Assembly (NCBI RefSeq): GCF_008705135.1
Contig: NZ_CP023694.1
Location: 8,159,001-8,223,000 of the forward strand
From: Streptomyces coeruleorubidus
GTDB lineage: Bacteria > Actinomycetota > Actinomycetes > Streptomycetales > Streptomycetaceae
DNA: 64,000 nt
Direction: 5' to 3'
In this document: positions 45,915 to 54,473 of the stretch, piece by piece
How positions within the stretch are numbered: position 1 is the first letter of the stretch
Layout: each line of letters opens with the position of its first letter
Translations under genes and position numbers: made by a program
The notes under the pieces: generated by a model
Seen by the model: the letters and a program-made list of their open reading frames with translations, nothing else
Told to the model about the DNA's origin: nothing
Database searches by the model: none

Positions 45915-47601
45915 CACGCAGCGGCCCCGCTCGGGGTCCGACATCCTCAGCACCGCCCTGCGCCGCAACATCGGCGCCATGGCCGGCGGCACCCTCCTCA
46001 TGGGCATGTACCAGGCGGGCGAGACGGCCTTCCCCATCGCGCTCGGCCTGATCGTCGAGCACACGATGCGGGACCGGAGCCTCGGCGCGCTCGGCCTCTC
46101 CATCGCCGTACTGGCTGTGATCATCACGACCGTGTCGCTGTCCTGGCGGTTCGGGATGCGCATCCTTCAGAAGGCCAACACGACGGAGGCGCACCGCTGG
46201 CGCGTGAAGGTCGCGGCCTGCGGACTCCAGCCCGTGGCCAGGGACGTCGACCTCAAGTCCGGCGAGGTGCTGACCATCGCCACCGAGGACGCCGACCAGA
46301 CCGCCGACATCATCGAGGTGGTGCCGCTGCTGATCAGCTCGCTGGTCGCGGTGGTGGTCGCGGCGGTCGCGCTGGGCCTGGCCGACATCCGGCTCGGCCT
46401 GCTGGTCATCGTGGGAACCGTCGCGATCCTGTCGTGCCTGAGCGTGCTGTCCAAGCGGATCGGCACCAGCACCCAGGAACAGCAGGCCCGGGTGGCGCGG
46501 GCGGGCGCGAAGGTCGCCGACCTGATCACCGGCCTGCGCCCGCTGCACGGCTTCGGCGGCAACCACGCGGCGTTCCGCTCCTACCGTGAGGTCAGCACGG
46601 AGGCGAAGGTCCAGGCGGTCACGGTCGCCAAGGTGAACGGCGCGTACGCGGGCACCGCGCTGGCCCTCAACGCGGTCCTCGCCGGCGCTGTGACGCTGAC
46701 GGCGGGCTGGCTGGCGTTCGACGGCCGGATCAGCATCGGCGAACTCGTCATGGCCGTGGGGCTGGCGCAGTTCATCATGGAACCGCTCAAGCTGTTCTCG
46801 GAGATGCCGAAGTACGTGATGATGGCGCGCGCCTCGGCCGAGCGCATGGCACTGGTGCTGACCGCGCCACCGGTGATGACGCCGGGATCCGAACACCCGG
46901 CCGAGAGCGTGGACGTGGAGATCGACTGCGTCCGGTACGGAACCCTGCGCAAGCTGAAGTTCCAGGTGTCCGCAGGCGAGTTCGTGGCGATCGCCGCATA
47001 CCAGCCCCGCGCGGCGGCCGACCTCGCGTCGATCCTGGCCGTGAACGTCCCGCCCGGCACGTACGAGGGAACGGTGCGGGTCGGCGGGCGGGACCTCGCG
47101 GACCTGTCCGTCGAGGCCGTCCGCGAGCACGTGCTGGTGAACCCCTACGACGCGGAGATCTTCGCGGGCACGCTCCGCTCGAACATCGACCCGTCGGGCA
47201 CCAGCCGCATGGTCCCCGAGGCCGTCGAGGCGTCCATGCTGACCGACGTCGTCGCCCTCCACCGCGAAGGCCTCGACTACGGCGTCCGCGACCGGGGCGC
47301 GAACCTCTCCGGAGGACAGCGCCAACGGCTCTCCCTGGCCCGCGCCCTGGCAGCCGACAGCGACGTCCTCGTCCTGCACGATCCGACGACGGCCGTCGAC
47401 GCGGTCACGGAACAGCTCATCGCACGCAACGTCGCGAAGCTGCGCCGGGGCCGCACCACCATCGTCCTCACCAGCAGCCCGGCCCTCCTGGACGCCGCCG
47501 ACCGGGTCCTGGTCGTGGACGACGGGGTCGTCACGGCCGAGGACACCCACCGCAACCTCCTGGCCACGGACGAGGACTACTGCCTCGCGGTGGCCCGGTG
47601 A
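45901..47601 (+). CDS. cchI: Siderophore exporter ABC subunit (degenerate ATPase half)
   Basis: 566 residues, TMD then NBD. The signature LSGGQRQRLS is perfect. Walker A is lost (AYQPRAAAD, no Lys), the Walker B pair reads HD instead of DE, and the switch His is Ser (LTSSPA). It cannot hydrolyse ATP in the usual way alone and is complementary to CchG, whose signature is lost but whose Walker motifs are intact. ATG 45901 lies inside cchH (14-bp overlap), implying coupled translation. Together with CchG it should export the finished siderophore. Last gene of the long cch transcript before an unrelated pair of sensor genes. Confidence 0.9.
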   Translation: MTTPDTQRPRSGSDILSTALRRNIGAMAGGTLLMGMYQAGETAFPIALGLIVEHTMRDRSLGALGLSIAVLAVIITTVSLSWRFGMRILQKANTTEAHRWRVKVAACGLQPVARDVDLKSGEVLTIATEDADQTADIIEVVPLLISSLVAVVVAAVALGLADIRLGLLVIVGTVAILSCLSVLSKRIGTSTQEQQARVARAGAKVADLITGLRPLHGFGGNHAAFRSYREVSTEAKVQAVTVAKVNGAYAGTALALNAVLAGAVTLTAGWLAFDGRISIGELVMAVGLAQFIMEPLKLFSEMPKYVMMARASAERMALVLTAPPVMTPGSEHPAESVDVEIDCVRYGTLRKLKFQVSAGEFVAIAAYQPRAAADLASILAVNVPPGTYEGTVRVGGRDLADLSVEAVREHVLVNPYDAEIFAGTLRSNIDPSGTSRMVPEAVEASMLTDVVALHREGLDYGVRDRGANLSGGQRQRLSLARALAADSDVLVLHDPTTAVDAVTEQLIARNVAKLRRGRTTIVLTSSPALLDAADRVLVVDDGVVTAEDTHRNLLATDEDYCLAVAR

Positions 47602-47971
47602 GCGTGGTCCGGTGACCGGTGGTCCGCTTCAGCAGGCGGCCGTCGCGGCCCACTGGTCTCCACGACCGCCTCCTAGCGCATCTTTTCGGCCACGGCGCGA
47701 GGCCGGCTCAGGGGCATATTCCGGCCCGAACCGCCGCGCCGGTGCGGCCCTCTGCCTCTTCGGCGAGCCGTGTGGGCGGTGAAGTACAGACGAGGTAAGG
47801 GGAGTGTGAAGCACTTGCGTGAAAACGGGGCAGTACTCCGCACCGCAGTACTTTAATCCTCACCGACCTCCGGCAAGCAGTGGCGTGATTGCGTCCCCCC
47901 GGGTCTCTGTTACCGGCGGTACTTACGTGCGCGCTGAGCTCTCCGCCCGGCGGGCGAGAGGGGGTTTCCCC
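47602..47971. other. Intergenic region with GCAGTACT repeat
   Basis: 370 bp between cchI and the MHYT gene. It holds two copies of GCAGTACT spaced 15 bp apart (47830 and 47845), followed by TTTAAT, which may be a promoter/operator for the MHYT gene. No iron box and no clear terminator for the cch operon were seen. Confidence 0.5.
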
Positions 47972-48787
47972 GTGGGACACATGGACCACTTCAGCGCCGG
48001 ATGGGTCACTCCCGTCCTCTCCTACGTCATGGCCTGCGTCGGTTCGGCCCTCGGCCTGCGGTGCACCGTCAGGGCCCTCGAGACCGACGGCGCCTCGAAA
48101 CGGAACTGGCTGCTGCTGGCCTCGTTCGCGATCGGTTCCGGCATCTGGACCATGCACTTCGTCGCGATGATGGGCTTCGGCGTCGAGGGCACGCCCATCC
48201 GCTACGACGTCCCGCTCACCGTCCTCAGCCTCGCCATCGCCATCGCCGTCGTCAGTGCCGGCGTCTTCACCGCCGGGTACGGGCGCTCGCGCGTCGCGTC
48301 GGTCGCGCTCGGCGGGCTCGGCACCGGACTGGGTGTCGCGGCCATGCACTACACCGGCATGGCCGCGCTCAACCTGCACGGCACGGTCGACTACGATCCG
48401 ATCCGCGTCACCGCCTCCGTCGTGATCGCCGTCGTCGCCGCGAGCGCCGCGCTGACCCTCACCCTCACCGTGCGTGGCCCCGTCCTCGCCGCCGTCGCCG
48501 CGCTCGTCATGGGACTGGCGGTCAGCAGCATGCACTACACGGCCATGTACGCCGTCGACGTGAGCCTCGCGCCCAGCAGCGCGGAGCTCCCCGGGGCCAC
48601 GGCCACCGAGTTCCTCTTCCCGCTCGCCGTCGTGCTCGGCTCGTTCCTCTTCCTCACCTCCGCGTACGTCGCGCTCTCCCCGACCGGCAAGCGCGCCGAG
48701 TCCGTCGCCGCCGAACTGCTGCGCGAGGTCGAGCTCTCCACCGCGACCGCCACCGCGCCCGCTCCCGCCACCACAGCGACCGCCTGA
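47972..48787 (+). CDS. MHYT-domain membrane sensor protein
   Basis: 271 residues, about seven membrane helices. The three repeated signature motifs MHFVAM, MHYTGM and MHYTAM define the MHYT domain, proposed to bind a metal (copper) and sense O2, CO or NO. There is no attached GGDEF, EAL or kinase domain, so it probably signals through a partner, plausibly the sensor kinase encoded 49 bp downstream. GTG 47972 (VGHMDHFSAGW) with a GAGAGGGGG upstream is chosen over an earlier ATG, because family members start close to TM1. It sits inside the siderophore cluster without an iron box. Confidence 0.88.
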   Translation: MGHMDHFSAGWVTPVLSYVMACVGSALGLRCTVRALETDGASKRNWLLLASFAIGSGIWTMHFVAMMGFGVEGTPIRYDVPLTVLSLAIAIAVVSAGVFTAGYGRSRVASVALGGLGTGLGVAAMHYTGMAALNLHGTVDYDPIRVTASVVIAVVAASAALTLTLTVRGPVLAAVAALVMGLAVSSMHYTAMYAVDVSLAPSSAELPGATATEFLFPLAVVLGSFLFLTSAYVALSPTGKRAESVAAELLREVELSTATATAPAPATTATA

Positions 48788-48836
48788 GCCGTACGCCCGC
48801 AGAGCCGCACCACACCCACCCTCGAAGAGGTATTTC

Positions 48837-50843
48837 ATGCGTGTCATCCGCCGTACAACGGAACGGCTGCGCCCCAGATCGGTCCGGGCCAAGATCGTCG
48901 CGCTGCTCATGCTGCCCATCGTGTCCCTCATGGCGCTGTGGGGCTTCGCCGCGGTGACCACGGCCTCCAGCATCGGCGACGCCGAGCGGGTCAAGGACGT
49001 CAACGCCGAACTCCTCGCCCCGCTCGACGGGTTCGTCACCGCGCTGCAGGCCGAACGGACCGCCGCCACGCGTCTCGCCGCCGCGCCGGGCACGGCAGGC
49101 CCCGACACGATCGAGGAACCCCGCAAGGCCACCGACCAGGCCGCCGCCGCCTTCCGTGACGGCGCCAACGCCGCCACCGCGGACGCCGAACTCCTCGACG
49201 CCGGGCTGCCCGCCCGCATCGACCGCCTGGAGGCCGACGCGCGCGGACTCACCGGACTGCGCGCACGGGCCGACGCGAAGGGCGCCGCCCAGACGGTGTT
49301 CACGGGGTACTCGACGGTCATCGAGCACGCCTTCGCCGTCACCGGCGCGCTCACCGGCGAGAACGGCACCGACACCGCGTCCGAGGCGCGGGTCGTCCTC
49401 GAACTCGCCCGCGCCCGCGAGGCCGTGGCCCAGGAACAGGCCCTTCTCGCCGCGGCGAGCGGACCCGGGAAGCTCACCACGGAGCAGTACACGCTGTTCG
49501 TCGGTGCCGTCGCCACCCAGCGTGAGCTGCTGGAGCCCGCGGTGGCCGACCTGAAGCCGGAGCACCGGACGGCGTACAACGCGGTGCTTCGGGACGGGAG
49601 TTACGACACCCTCAGAGCCGTCGAGAACAGGGTGCGGGGCGCCGGGCCCGGCACCTCGGTCATCTCCGCGGGCCTCCTGAGGGACTGGGACGAGGCCGCC
49701 GGCACCGTACTGGAGGGGCTCGCCCAGGCCGAGTCGGACGCCGGCACGGGGGCCACGGCCAAGGCGGACGCGTTCGGCTGGGACACCCTGGGCAGCTCCG
49801 GCATCGCCGTCATCCTCGGTCTGGTCGGCGTGCTGCTGTCGCTGCTCGTGTCCGTGGGCGTCGGCCGGGGGCTCATCGTCGAACTGCTCGACCTGCGCGA
49901 CTCCGCCCTGGAGGTCGCCGGGCGCCGGCTGCCGCGGGCCATGCGCAGACTGCACGCAGGGCAGGGCGTGGACATCGACGCCGAGGCCCCGATGCGCCGC
50001 CTCGTGGGCGACGAACTCGCCCAGGTGGGCACCGCACTCACCGCCGTCCAGCGGGCCGCGCTCAAGGCCGCCTCCGAGCGAGCCGAACTGCAAAGCGGCA
50101 TCTCCGAGGTGTACGTCAGCCTCGCCCGCCGCAGCCAGGTGCTGCTGCACCGCCAGCTCGACCTGCTCCACCAACTGGAGCAGCGCCCGCGCGAACCTGC
50201 CGAGATGCAGGAGCTGTACCAGGTCGACTACCTCGCCACCCGGATGCGCCGCCACTCCGAGAGCCTGCTCATCCTGTCCGGTCTCGCGCCCGGACGCGGT
50301 TGGCACGACCCCATCCCGCTGGTGGACGTCCTGCGGGCCGCCGTCGCGGAGATCGAGCAGCCGGGCCGGGTCCAGCTCTGGGCCATACCGCGTGTCTCCC
50401 TCAACGGCGGCTCCGTCGCCGACGTCATCCATCTGCTCGCCGAACTCGTCGAGAACGCGGCCTCCTTCTCACCGCCCAGCGCTCATGTCCATCTGCGGGC
50501 CGCCCGCATGCGTGACGGCCTCCTCGTCGAGATCGACGACAGCGGCTTCGGCATGGACGAGGAATCGATGGCCGAGGCCAACCGCAAGATCCGGTCCGAG
50601 GACGTCGACCTGCTCGACGCCAAGCGGATCGGGCTCATCGTGGTCAGCCGCATCGCCGCCCGGCAGGGCCTGGGCGTCGAACTGCGCTCCTCGGAGAGCG
50701 GCGGGGCCACGGCCGCCGTCCTCATCCCCGAGAACCTGATACGGGACGACATGCCGGTGCACGACGCGACGGTCCCCGGCGGCCAGGGCGACGGCCGGAC
50801 ACTGGCCCCCGCGGCGGCGTTGATCCCGCCGCAGCGGAAGTGA
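48837..50843 (+). CDS. CvnA-like sensor histidine kinase-type ATPase (NIT-like sensor)
   Basis: 668 residues. TM1 (about 20-45), a large extracytoplasmic helical region resembling nitrate/nitrite-sensing (NIT) domains (about 50-315), TM2 (about 322-345), a HAMP-like linker, then a HATPase with N-box ELVENAASFSPP and G-boxes DDSGFGM and GLIVVSRIAARQG. This is the layout of Streptomyces conservon CvnA proteins, but the usual cvnB (roadblock), cvnC and cvnD (GTPase) genes do not follow. RBS GAAGAGG precedes ATG 48837. Probably co-transcribed with the MHYT gene. Its placement between cchI and cchJ may be insertional or may link redox/NO sensing to iron uptake (inference). Confidence 0.85.
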   Translation: MRVIRRTTERLRPRSVRAKIVALLMLPIVSLMALWGFAAVTTASSIGDAERVKDVNAELLAPLDGFVTALQAERTAATRLAAAPGTAGPDTIEEPRKATDQAAAAFRDGANAATADAELLDAGLPARIDRLEADARGLTGLRARADAKGAAQTVFTGYSTVIEHAFAVTGALTGENGTDTASEARVVLELARAREAVAQEQALLAAASGPGKLTTEQYTLFVGAVATQRELLEPAVADLKPEHRTAYNAVLRDGSYDTLRAVENRVRGAGPGTSVISAGLLRDWDEAAGTVLEGLAQAESDAGTGATAKADAFGWDTLGSSGIAVILGLVGVLLSLLVSVGVGRGLIVELLDLRDSALEVAGRRLPRAMRRLHAGQGVDIDAEAPMRRLVGDELAQVGTALTAVQRAALKAASERAELQSGISEVYVSLARRSQVLLHRQLDLLHQLEQRPREPAEMQELYQVDYLATRMRRHSESLLILSGLAPGRGWHDPIPLVDVLRAAVAEIEQPGRVQLWAIPRVSLNGGSVADVIHLLAELVENAASFSPPSAHVHLRAARMRDGLLVEIDDSGFGMDEESMAEANRKIRSEDVDLLDAKRIGLIVVSRIAARQGLGVELRSSESGGATAAVLIPENLIRDDMPVHDATVPGGQGDGRTLAPAAALIPPQRK

Positions 50844-50929
50844 CGACGACTGTGGGCCGCAGGGCGTGCTGATGACAACGCTCAACCACTCATCACGCGG
50901 ACACGGCTCAGTTGGATCTTCTCATCGCG

Positions 50930-52030
50930 TCAGCCGTGGTGAGCGAGGGCCCAGGCGACATCCCTGAGCAGGGCCTGCCGCCACCCCGCCCGGTCGTGGC
51001 CCGACGCCGACCGCGAAACCTGAACCGTCGCACCGGCCTGTCCGGCCAGGGTCTCGACCAGCTCGCAGTGGGGCAGCATCCGCGTCTCGTGTTCCCCCAC
51101 GTCGAACGCGACCCGCAGACCGGACAGGTCGGGGCGCTCCCGCAGGCGCGCGGCGATCGCTCCGCCGACCGGGCCGCCCAAGGGGTCCGCCAGGCCCAGG
51201 GCATCGGGCGTCCACCAGAACGACGGTGACTGGCAGGCGACGCGGGACACCAGGTCAGGGAACTCCAGTGCCGCGTACAGCGCGCTCAGCCCGCCCAGGC
51301 TCTGCCCGGCGACCACCAGCCGGTCAAGCTCGGCGGAGACCCCGGACTCCACCACCAGCGGCAGCAGTTCGTCCCGGACCGCTTCCCACAGCGCGGCCCC
51401 GCACGCGAACTCCGCCTCCCTGTCCTTGGCCGGCAGGAAGACGAGGGTGACCGGCGGCATCTCCCCACTGGCGACCGCCGAGTCGAACGCGGTCATGGCC
51501 GGGTGCAGATACAGCCAGTCGTCCCCGTCCAGCAGCAGAACCACCGGCCCGCCGCCGCCCGCCGGATGGACGCGCACGGTCCGCCGCCCGCCCAGCCGTT
51601 CACTGGCCCAGCGGATCCGGGTGCGGGGGAGGGGCAGCACGCCGTCGGCGCCGACAGCGGGCCAGTGCGGCTGGGCCGGCGCGTCCGGCGTCGCGGCGAT
51701 GGACCGGTCTCCGCCGGCCCCGATCGGGTTGAACGGATCGGCGTACGCTTCCTCGCCCACGCGGAACTGATACGTCACCCGCAGCCGCGCGGGCATGCGC
51801 ACCTCGGCGTACCAGCAGTCCGTGTCGCCGAAGCGGCGCAGGGGCACCGGCTCGGACCAGCTCTCGAACTCGATGCTCGCCGCATCGGCCCCACGCCACA
51901 GGAAGAGGGTCGTCCAGCCGTCGCCGTCGGGTGTCGACGCGGGTGCCCGCGCGGCCGCCCAGAACTCGTCGGTGCCGGGTGTGCCGGGCAGTCCGAACGC
52001 GGCGAACGTGTCTTCCCCCACCAACCTCAT
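50930..52030 (-). CDS. cchJ: Ferri-siderophore esterase (Fes/IroE-like)
   Basis: 366 residues. An N-terminal Fes-type beta domain (about 1-150) precedes an alpha/beta-hydrolase with nucleophile elbow GQSLGG (about 245) and catalytic His in SGHDRAGW near the C terminus. Cluster position corresponds to CchJ of S. coelicolor. Since CchH lacks a thioesterase, CchJ is proposed either to release the peptide or to hydrolyse the imported ferri-siderophore to free iron; the sequence does not decide. AAGGAG precedes ATG 52030. It is divergent from cchK across the best iron box in the window. Confidence 0.9.
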   Translation of the reverse strand: MRLVGEDTFAAFGLPGTPGTDEFWAAARAPASTPDGDGWTTLFLWRGADAASIEFESWSEPVPLRRFGDTDCWYAEVRMPARLRVTYQFRVGEEAYADPFNPIGAGGDRSIAATPDAPAQPHWPAVGADGVLPLPRTRIRWASERLGGRRTVRVHPAGGGGPVVLLLDGDDWLYLHPAMTAFDSAVASGEMPPVTLVFLPAKDREAEFACGAALWEAVRDELLPLVVESGVSAELDRLVVAGQSLGGLSALYAALEFPDLVSRVACQSPSFWWTPDALGLADPLGGPVGGAIAARLRERPDLSGLRVAFDVGEHETRMLPHCELVETLAGQAGATVQVSRSASGHDRAGWRQALLRDVAWALAHHG

Positions 52031-52080
52031 TGCACGTCTCCTTGTGGAGCGGAAAGCGAGAAGGCTAAGCTCAGTTGCGA

Positions 52081-52099
52081 TTAGGCGAGCCTAACCTAA
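52081..52099. promoter_or_regulatory. Near-perfect iron box between cchJ and cchK
   Basis: TTAGGCGAGCCTAACCTAA differs from the consensus TTAGGTGAGCCTAACCTAA at one position. It is centred between the divergent cchJ and cchK genes and should control both, including the genes downstream of cchK. Confidence 0.92.
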
Positions 52100-52121
52100 T
52101 TTTCACTGGAGGCACCGGCAC

Positions 52122-52334
52122 ATGAGCACCAACCCCTTCGACGACGCCGACGGCCGTTTCCTCGTCCTCGTGAACGACGAGGGCCAGCACTCGCTCTGGC
52201 CGTCCTTCGCGGATGTGCCCGGGGGCTGGACCATCGCCTTCGAGGAGAACACCCGGGAGGCCTGCCTGCAGTACGTCGAGGCCAACTGGACCGATATGCG
52301 CCCCCGTTCCCTCGCCGAGTCCATGGACGCCTGA
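52122..52334 (+). CDS. cchK: MbtH-like protein
   Basis: 70 residues. The MbtH family pattern is complete: NPFDD at the start, LVLVNDEGQHSLWP, the two invariant Trp in FADVPGGWT, and WTDMRPRSL at the end. MbtH-like proteins bind adenylation domains and are often essential for their solubility and activity, so it should act on CchH. GGAGG lies 9 bp upstream. Followed after 6 bp by an amidohydrolase gene. Confidence 0.97.
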   Translation: MSTNPFDDADGRFLVLVNDEGQHSLWPSFADVPGGWTIAFEENTREACLQYVEANWTDMRPRSLAESMDA

Positions 52335-52340
52335 CGCCCG

Positions 52341-53939
52341 ATGCTCTGCACCAGACTGACGAACGCCCGTTTCGTCACCATGGACCCGGCCCACCCCGTC
52401 GCCCACGACCTGGGCATCTGGAAGGGCCGGATCGTCGGCCTGGACGAGGCCGTGACCTCGCTGCCCGCACGGGAGGTGATCGACCTTCAGGGCGCCACCG
52501 TGCTGCCCGGTTTCATCGACGCCCATGTGCACCTCGCCTGGACCGGCTTCAAGCAGAACACGCCGAGCATCGCGGGCCGCACGCGGATCGAGGACGTGCT
52601 GGCCGTCGTGGAGGAGACCGTCCTCCGGAAGGGCTCGCCCGGCGCCTGGGTGAGCATCGCCGGCTACGACCAGCGGGCCCTGGGCCGTCATCTGACCGCC
52701 GCCGAACTGGACCGGGTGAGCCACGGGCACAAGGTGTTCGTGCTGCACGACTCCGGACACGGCTGCGTCGTCAACACCGCCGTCCTGGACCTGCTCCCCG
52801 CCGGCGTCCCGCACGAGGACGGTTTCCTCGCCGAGGGCGCGATGGGCGCCGCCCGCGCGCTGCGCCTGCCGTACTCCCAGGAGGAACTCGCCGAGGCCAT
52901 CGGACGCGCCGCCCGGACCTGCGTCGCCGAAGGCGTCACCGCCTGCGCCGAGGCAGGGATCGGCGGCGCCCTCTTCGGGCACAGTCCGGTCGAACTCGGC
53001 GCCTATCAACTCGCCCGTGACAAGGGCCTGTTGCCGCTCCGGGTGCAGCTCATGGTCGCCGCGGACCGGCTGCGGCCCGTCGCCGCGCACGAGGCCGACG
53101 GCATTCCCAGGGCCCTGGACCTCGGCCTGCGCACGGGCTTCGGCGACGACTGGCTCTCCGTCGGCGCGCTGAAGATCTACACCGACGGCGGCATGATGGC
53201 CCGCACCGCCGCGCTGAGCAGCCCGTACGAAGGGCTGGACCACACGGGCCAGTTGCAGGACGACCCCGAGACGCTCACCGAGACGATCGTGGCCGGTCAC
53301 CTCGCCGGCTGGCAGCTCGCCGTGCACGCCATCGGCGACCGCGCGGCCGACGTCGCCCTCGACGCCCTGGAACGGGCTCAGCGCCTGCGCCCGCGCCACG
53401 GCGTCCGGCACCGCGTCGAACACGCGGGCCTCATCCGCCCCGACCAGCTCTCGCGCTTCGCGCGGCTCGGCGTGAGCGCCGTCGTCCAGCCCAACTTCCT
53501 GCGCTACTTCGGCGACGACTACGCGGCGATCATGGGCGCCGAGCGGGCACCTTGGCTGTACCGGGGCAAGGCGTTCCTGGACCACGGCATCACCCTGGTC
53601 GGCAGCTCCGACCGTCCGGTCACCGACGGATCCCCGCTGCGGGCCGTCCAGTTCATGGTCGAGCGCACCTCCGAGTCCGGCCAGGTGATCGGCCCGGACG
53701 AGGGCATCACCGTGGAGGAGGCGCTGCGCGCCTACACCGTCGCCGGGGCCTATGCCTGCCACTGGGAAGGCAGCGCCGGCAGCCTCTCCCCGGGCAAGCG
53801 CGCCGACCTGGTCGTGCTCGGCGACGACCCGCGACGCGTCGACACCTCCCGCATCGGCGACATCGAGGTGGTGGCGACGTACGTCGACGGCCGCGATCGA
53901 CGCGACGGCGGACCCGAAGGCGGGGAAGGGAAGCCTTGA
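52341..53939 (+). CDS. YtcJ-like amidohydrolase (amidohydrolase family 3)
   Basis: 532 residues. A metal-dependent TIM-barrel hydrolase with GFIDAHVHLAWTG (HxH metal motif, about residues 55-67), VHAIGDRA (metal-ligand His, about 329), HRVEHAGLI (about 356) and GSSDRPV for the catalytic Asp (about 422). N- and C-terminal beta segments form the small domain. Substrate is unknown for most YtcJ proteins. It starts 6 bp after cchK with no separate promoter, so it should be iron-regulated. It overlaps the GNAT gene by 4 bp. A role in trimming an N-acyl or N-formyl group of siderophore intermediates is possible but speculative. Confidence 0.85.
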   Translation: MLCTRLTNARFVTMDPAHPVAHDLGIWKGRIVGLDEAVTSLPAREVIDLQGATVLPGFIDAHVHLAWTGFKQNTPSIAGRTRIEDVLAVVEETVLRKGSPGAWVSIAGYDQRALGRHLTAAELDRVSHGHKVFVLHDSGHGCVVNTAVLDLLPAGVPHEDGFLAEGAMGAARALRLPYSQEELAEAIGRAARTCVAEGVTACAEAGIGGALFGHSPVELGAYQLARDKGLLPLRVQLMVAADRLRPVAAHEADGIPRALDLGLRTGFGDDWLSVGALKIYTDGGMMARTAALSSPYEGLDHTGQLQDDPETLTETIVAGHLAGWQLAVHAIGDRAADVALDALERAQRLRPRHGVRHRVEHAGLIRPDQLSRFARLGVSAVVQPNFLRYFGDDYAAIMGAERAPWLYRGKAFLDHGITLVGSSDRPVTDGSPLRAVQFMVERTSESGQVIGPDEGITVEEALRAYTVAGAYACHWEGSAGSLSPGKRADLVVLGDDPRRVDTSRIGDIEVVATYVDGRDRRDGGPEGGEGKP

Positions 53940-54460
53940 ACACGGCTACGCACCGCACGGCACCGCCGTTGCCGCGTTCTCCTCTCCCGGCGACCTCCGT
54001 CGTACGCCCCGCCCGCCCCGAGGACGCCGCCGCACTCGCCGCCTTGTCCCAGCCCTTCGTGCGGGCGGGGGCGTTACGCCGACGACCGGCCTCGCTCTAT
54101 GCCGCCCACGCGGCCGACTTCGTCGTGGCCGAGGGATCCGACGGCGCCCTGGAGGGCTGCCTGGCCCTGCGTGTACACGCGGCCGACGCGGAGGGGGGTC
54201 GCGGTCCCGCGGGCGTCCTCTACAACTTCTGCGTGGCCCGGCACCGGCAGGGCAGCGGACTGGGAGGCCGGCTGCTGCGTGCCGCGGTGGCCAGGGCGCG
54301 CGCCCAGTCGGTGGGCTCCTTGTTCACCGCGACGGTCGGCAGCGGCAGCCTCTTCCTGCGGCACGGGTTCACCCCGGCCGGCGTGCGCCTCGCGCCTCCG
54401 GCCTGGGCGACCTCCCTGGACCCGCGCCGCAACGCGCGCGTCCTCGCGCGAACCCTGTGA
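53936..54460 (+). CDS. GNAT acetyltransferase, N-acetylglutamate-synthase-like
   Basis: 174 residues, single GNAT domain. VRPARPEDAAALAAL starts the fold, the acetyl-CoA loop is RHRQGSGLGGRLL (about 100-112), and LFLRHGFTP plus the C-terminal RRNARVLARTL resemble the C terminus of ArgA-type N-acetylglutamate synthases. A TTG start overlapping the amidohydrolase stop (TTGA) is the only option that keeps the full domain. It converges with an N-acetylglutamate kinase gene 13 bp away. Together they could catalyse the first two steps from glutamate toward ornithine, the siderophore precursor (inference). Other GNAT substrates remain possible. Confidence 0.78.
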   Translation: MNTATHRTAPPLPRSPLPATSVVRPARPEDAAALAALSQPFVRAGALRRRPASLYAAHAADFVVAEGSDGALEGCLALRVHAADAEGGRGPAGVLYNFCVARHRQGSGLGGRLLRAAVARARAQSVGSLFTATVGSGSLFLRHGFTPAGVRLAPPAWATSLDPRRNARVLARTL

Positions 54461-54473
54461 CGGCGGCGGATCC

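Noticed and set aside
48837..50843. Complete cvn conservon
   Set aside because: Only a CvnA-like protein is present; no roadblock protein, DUF742 protein or small GTPase follows.
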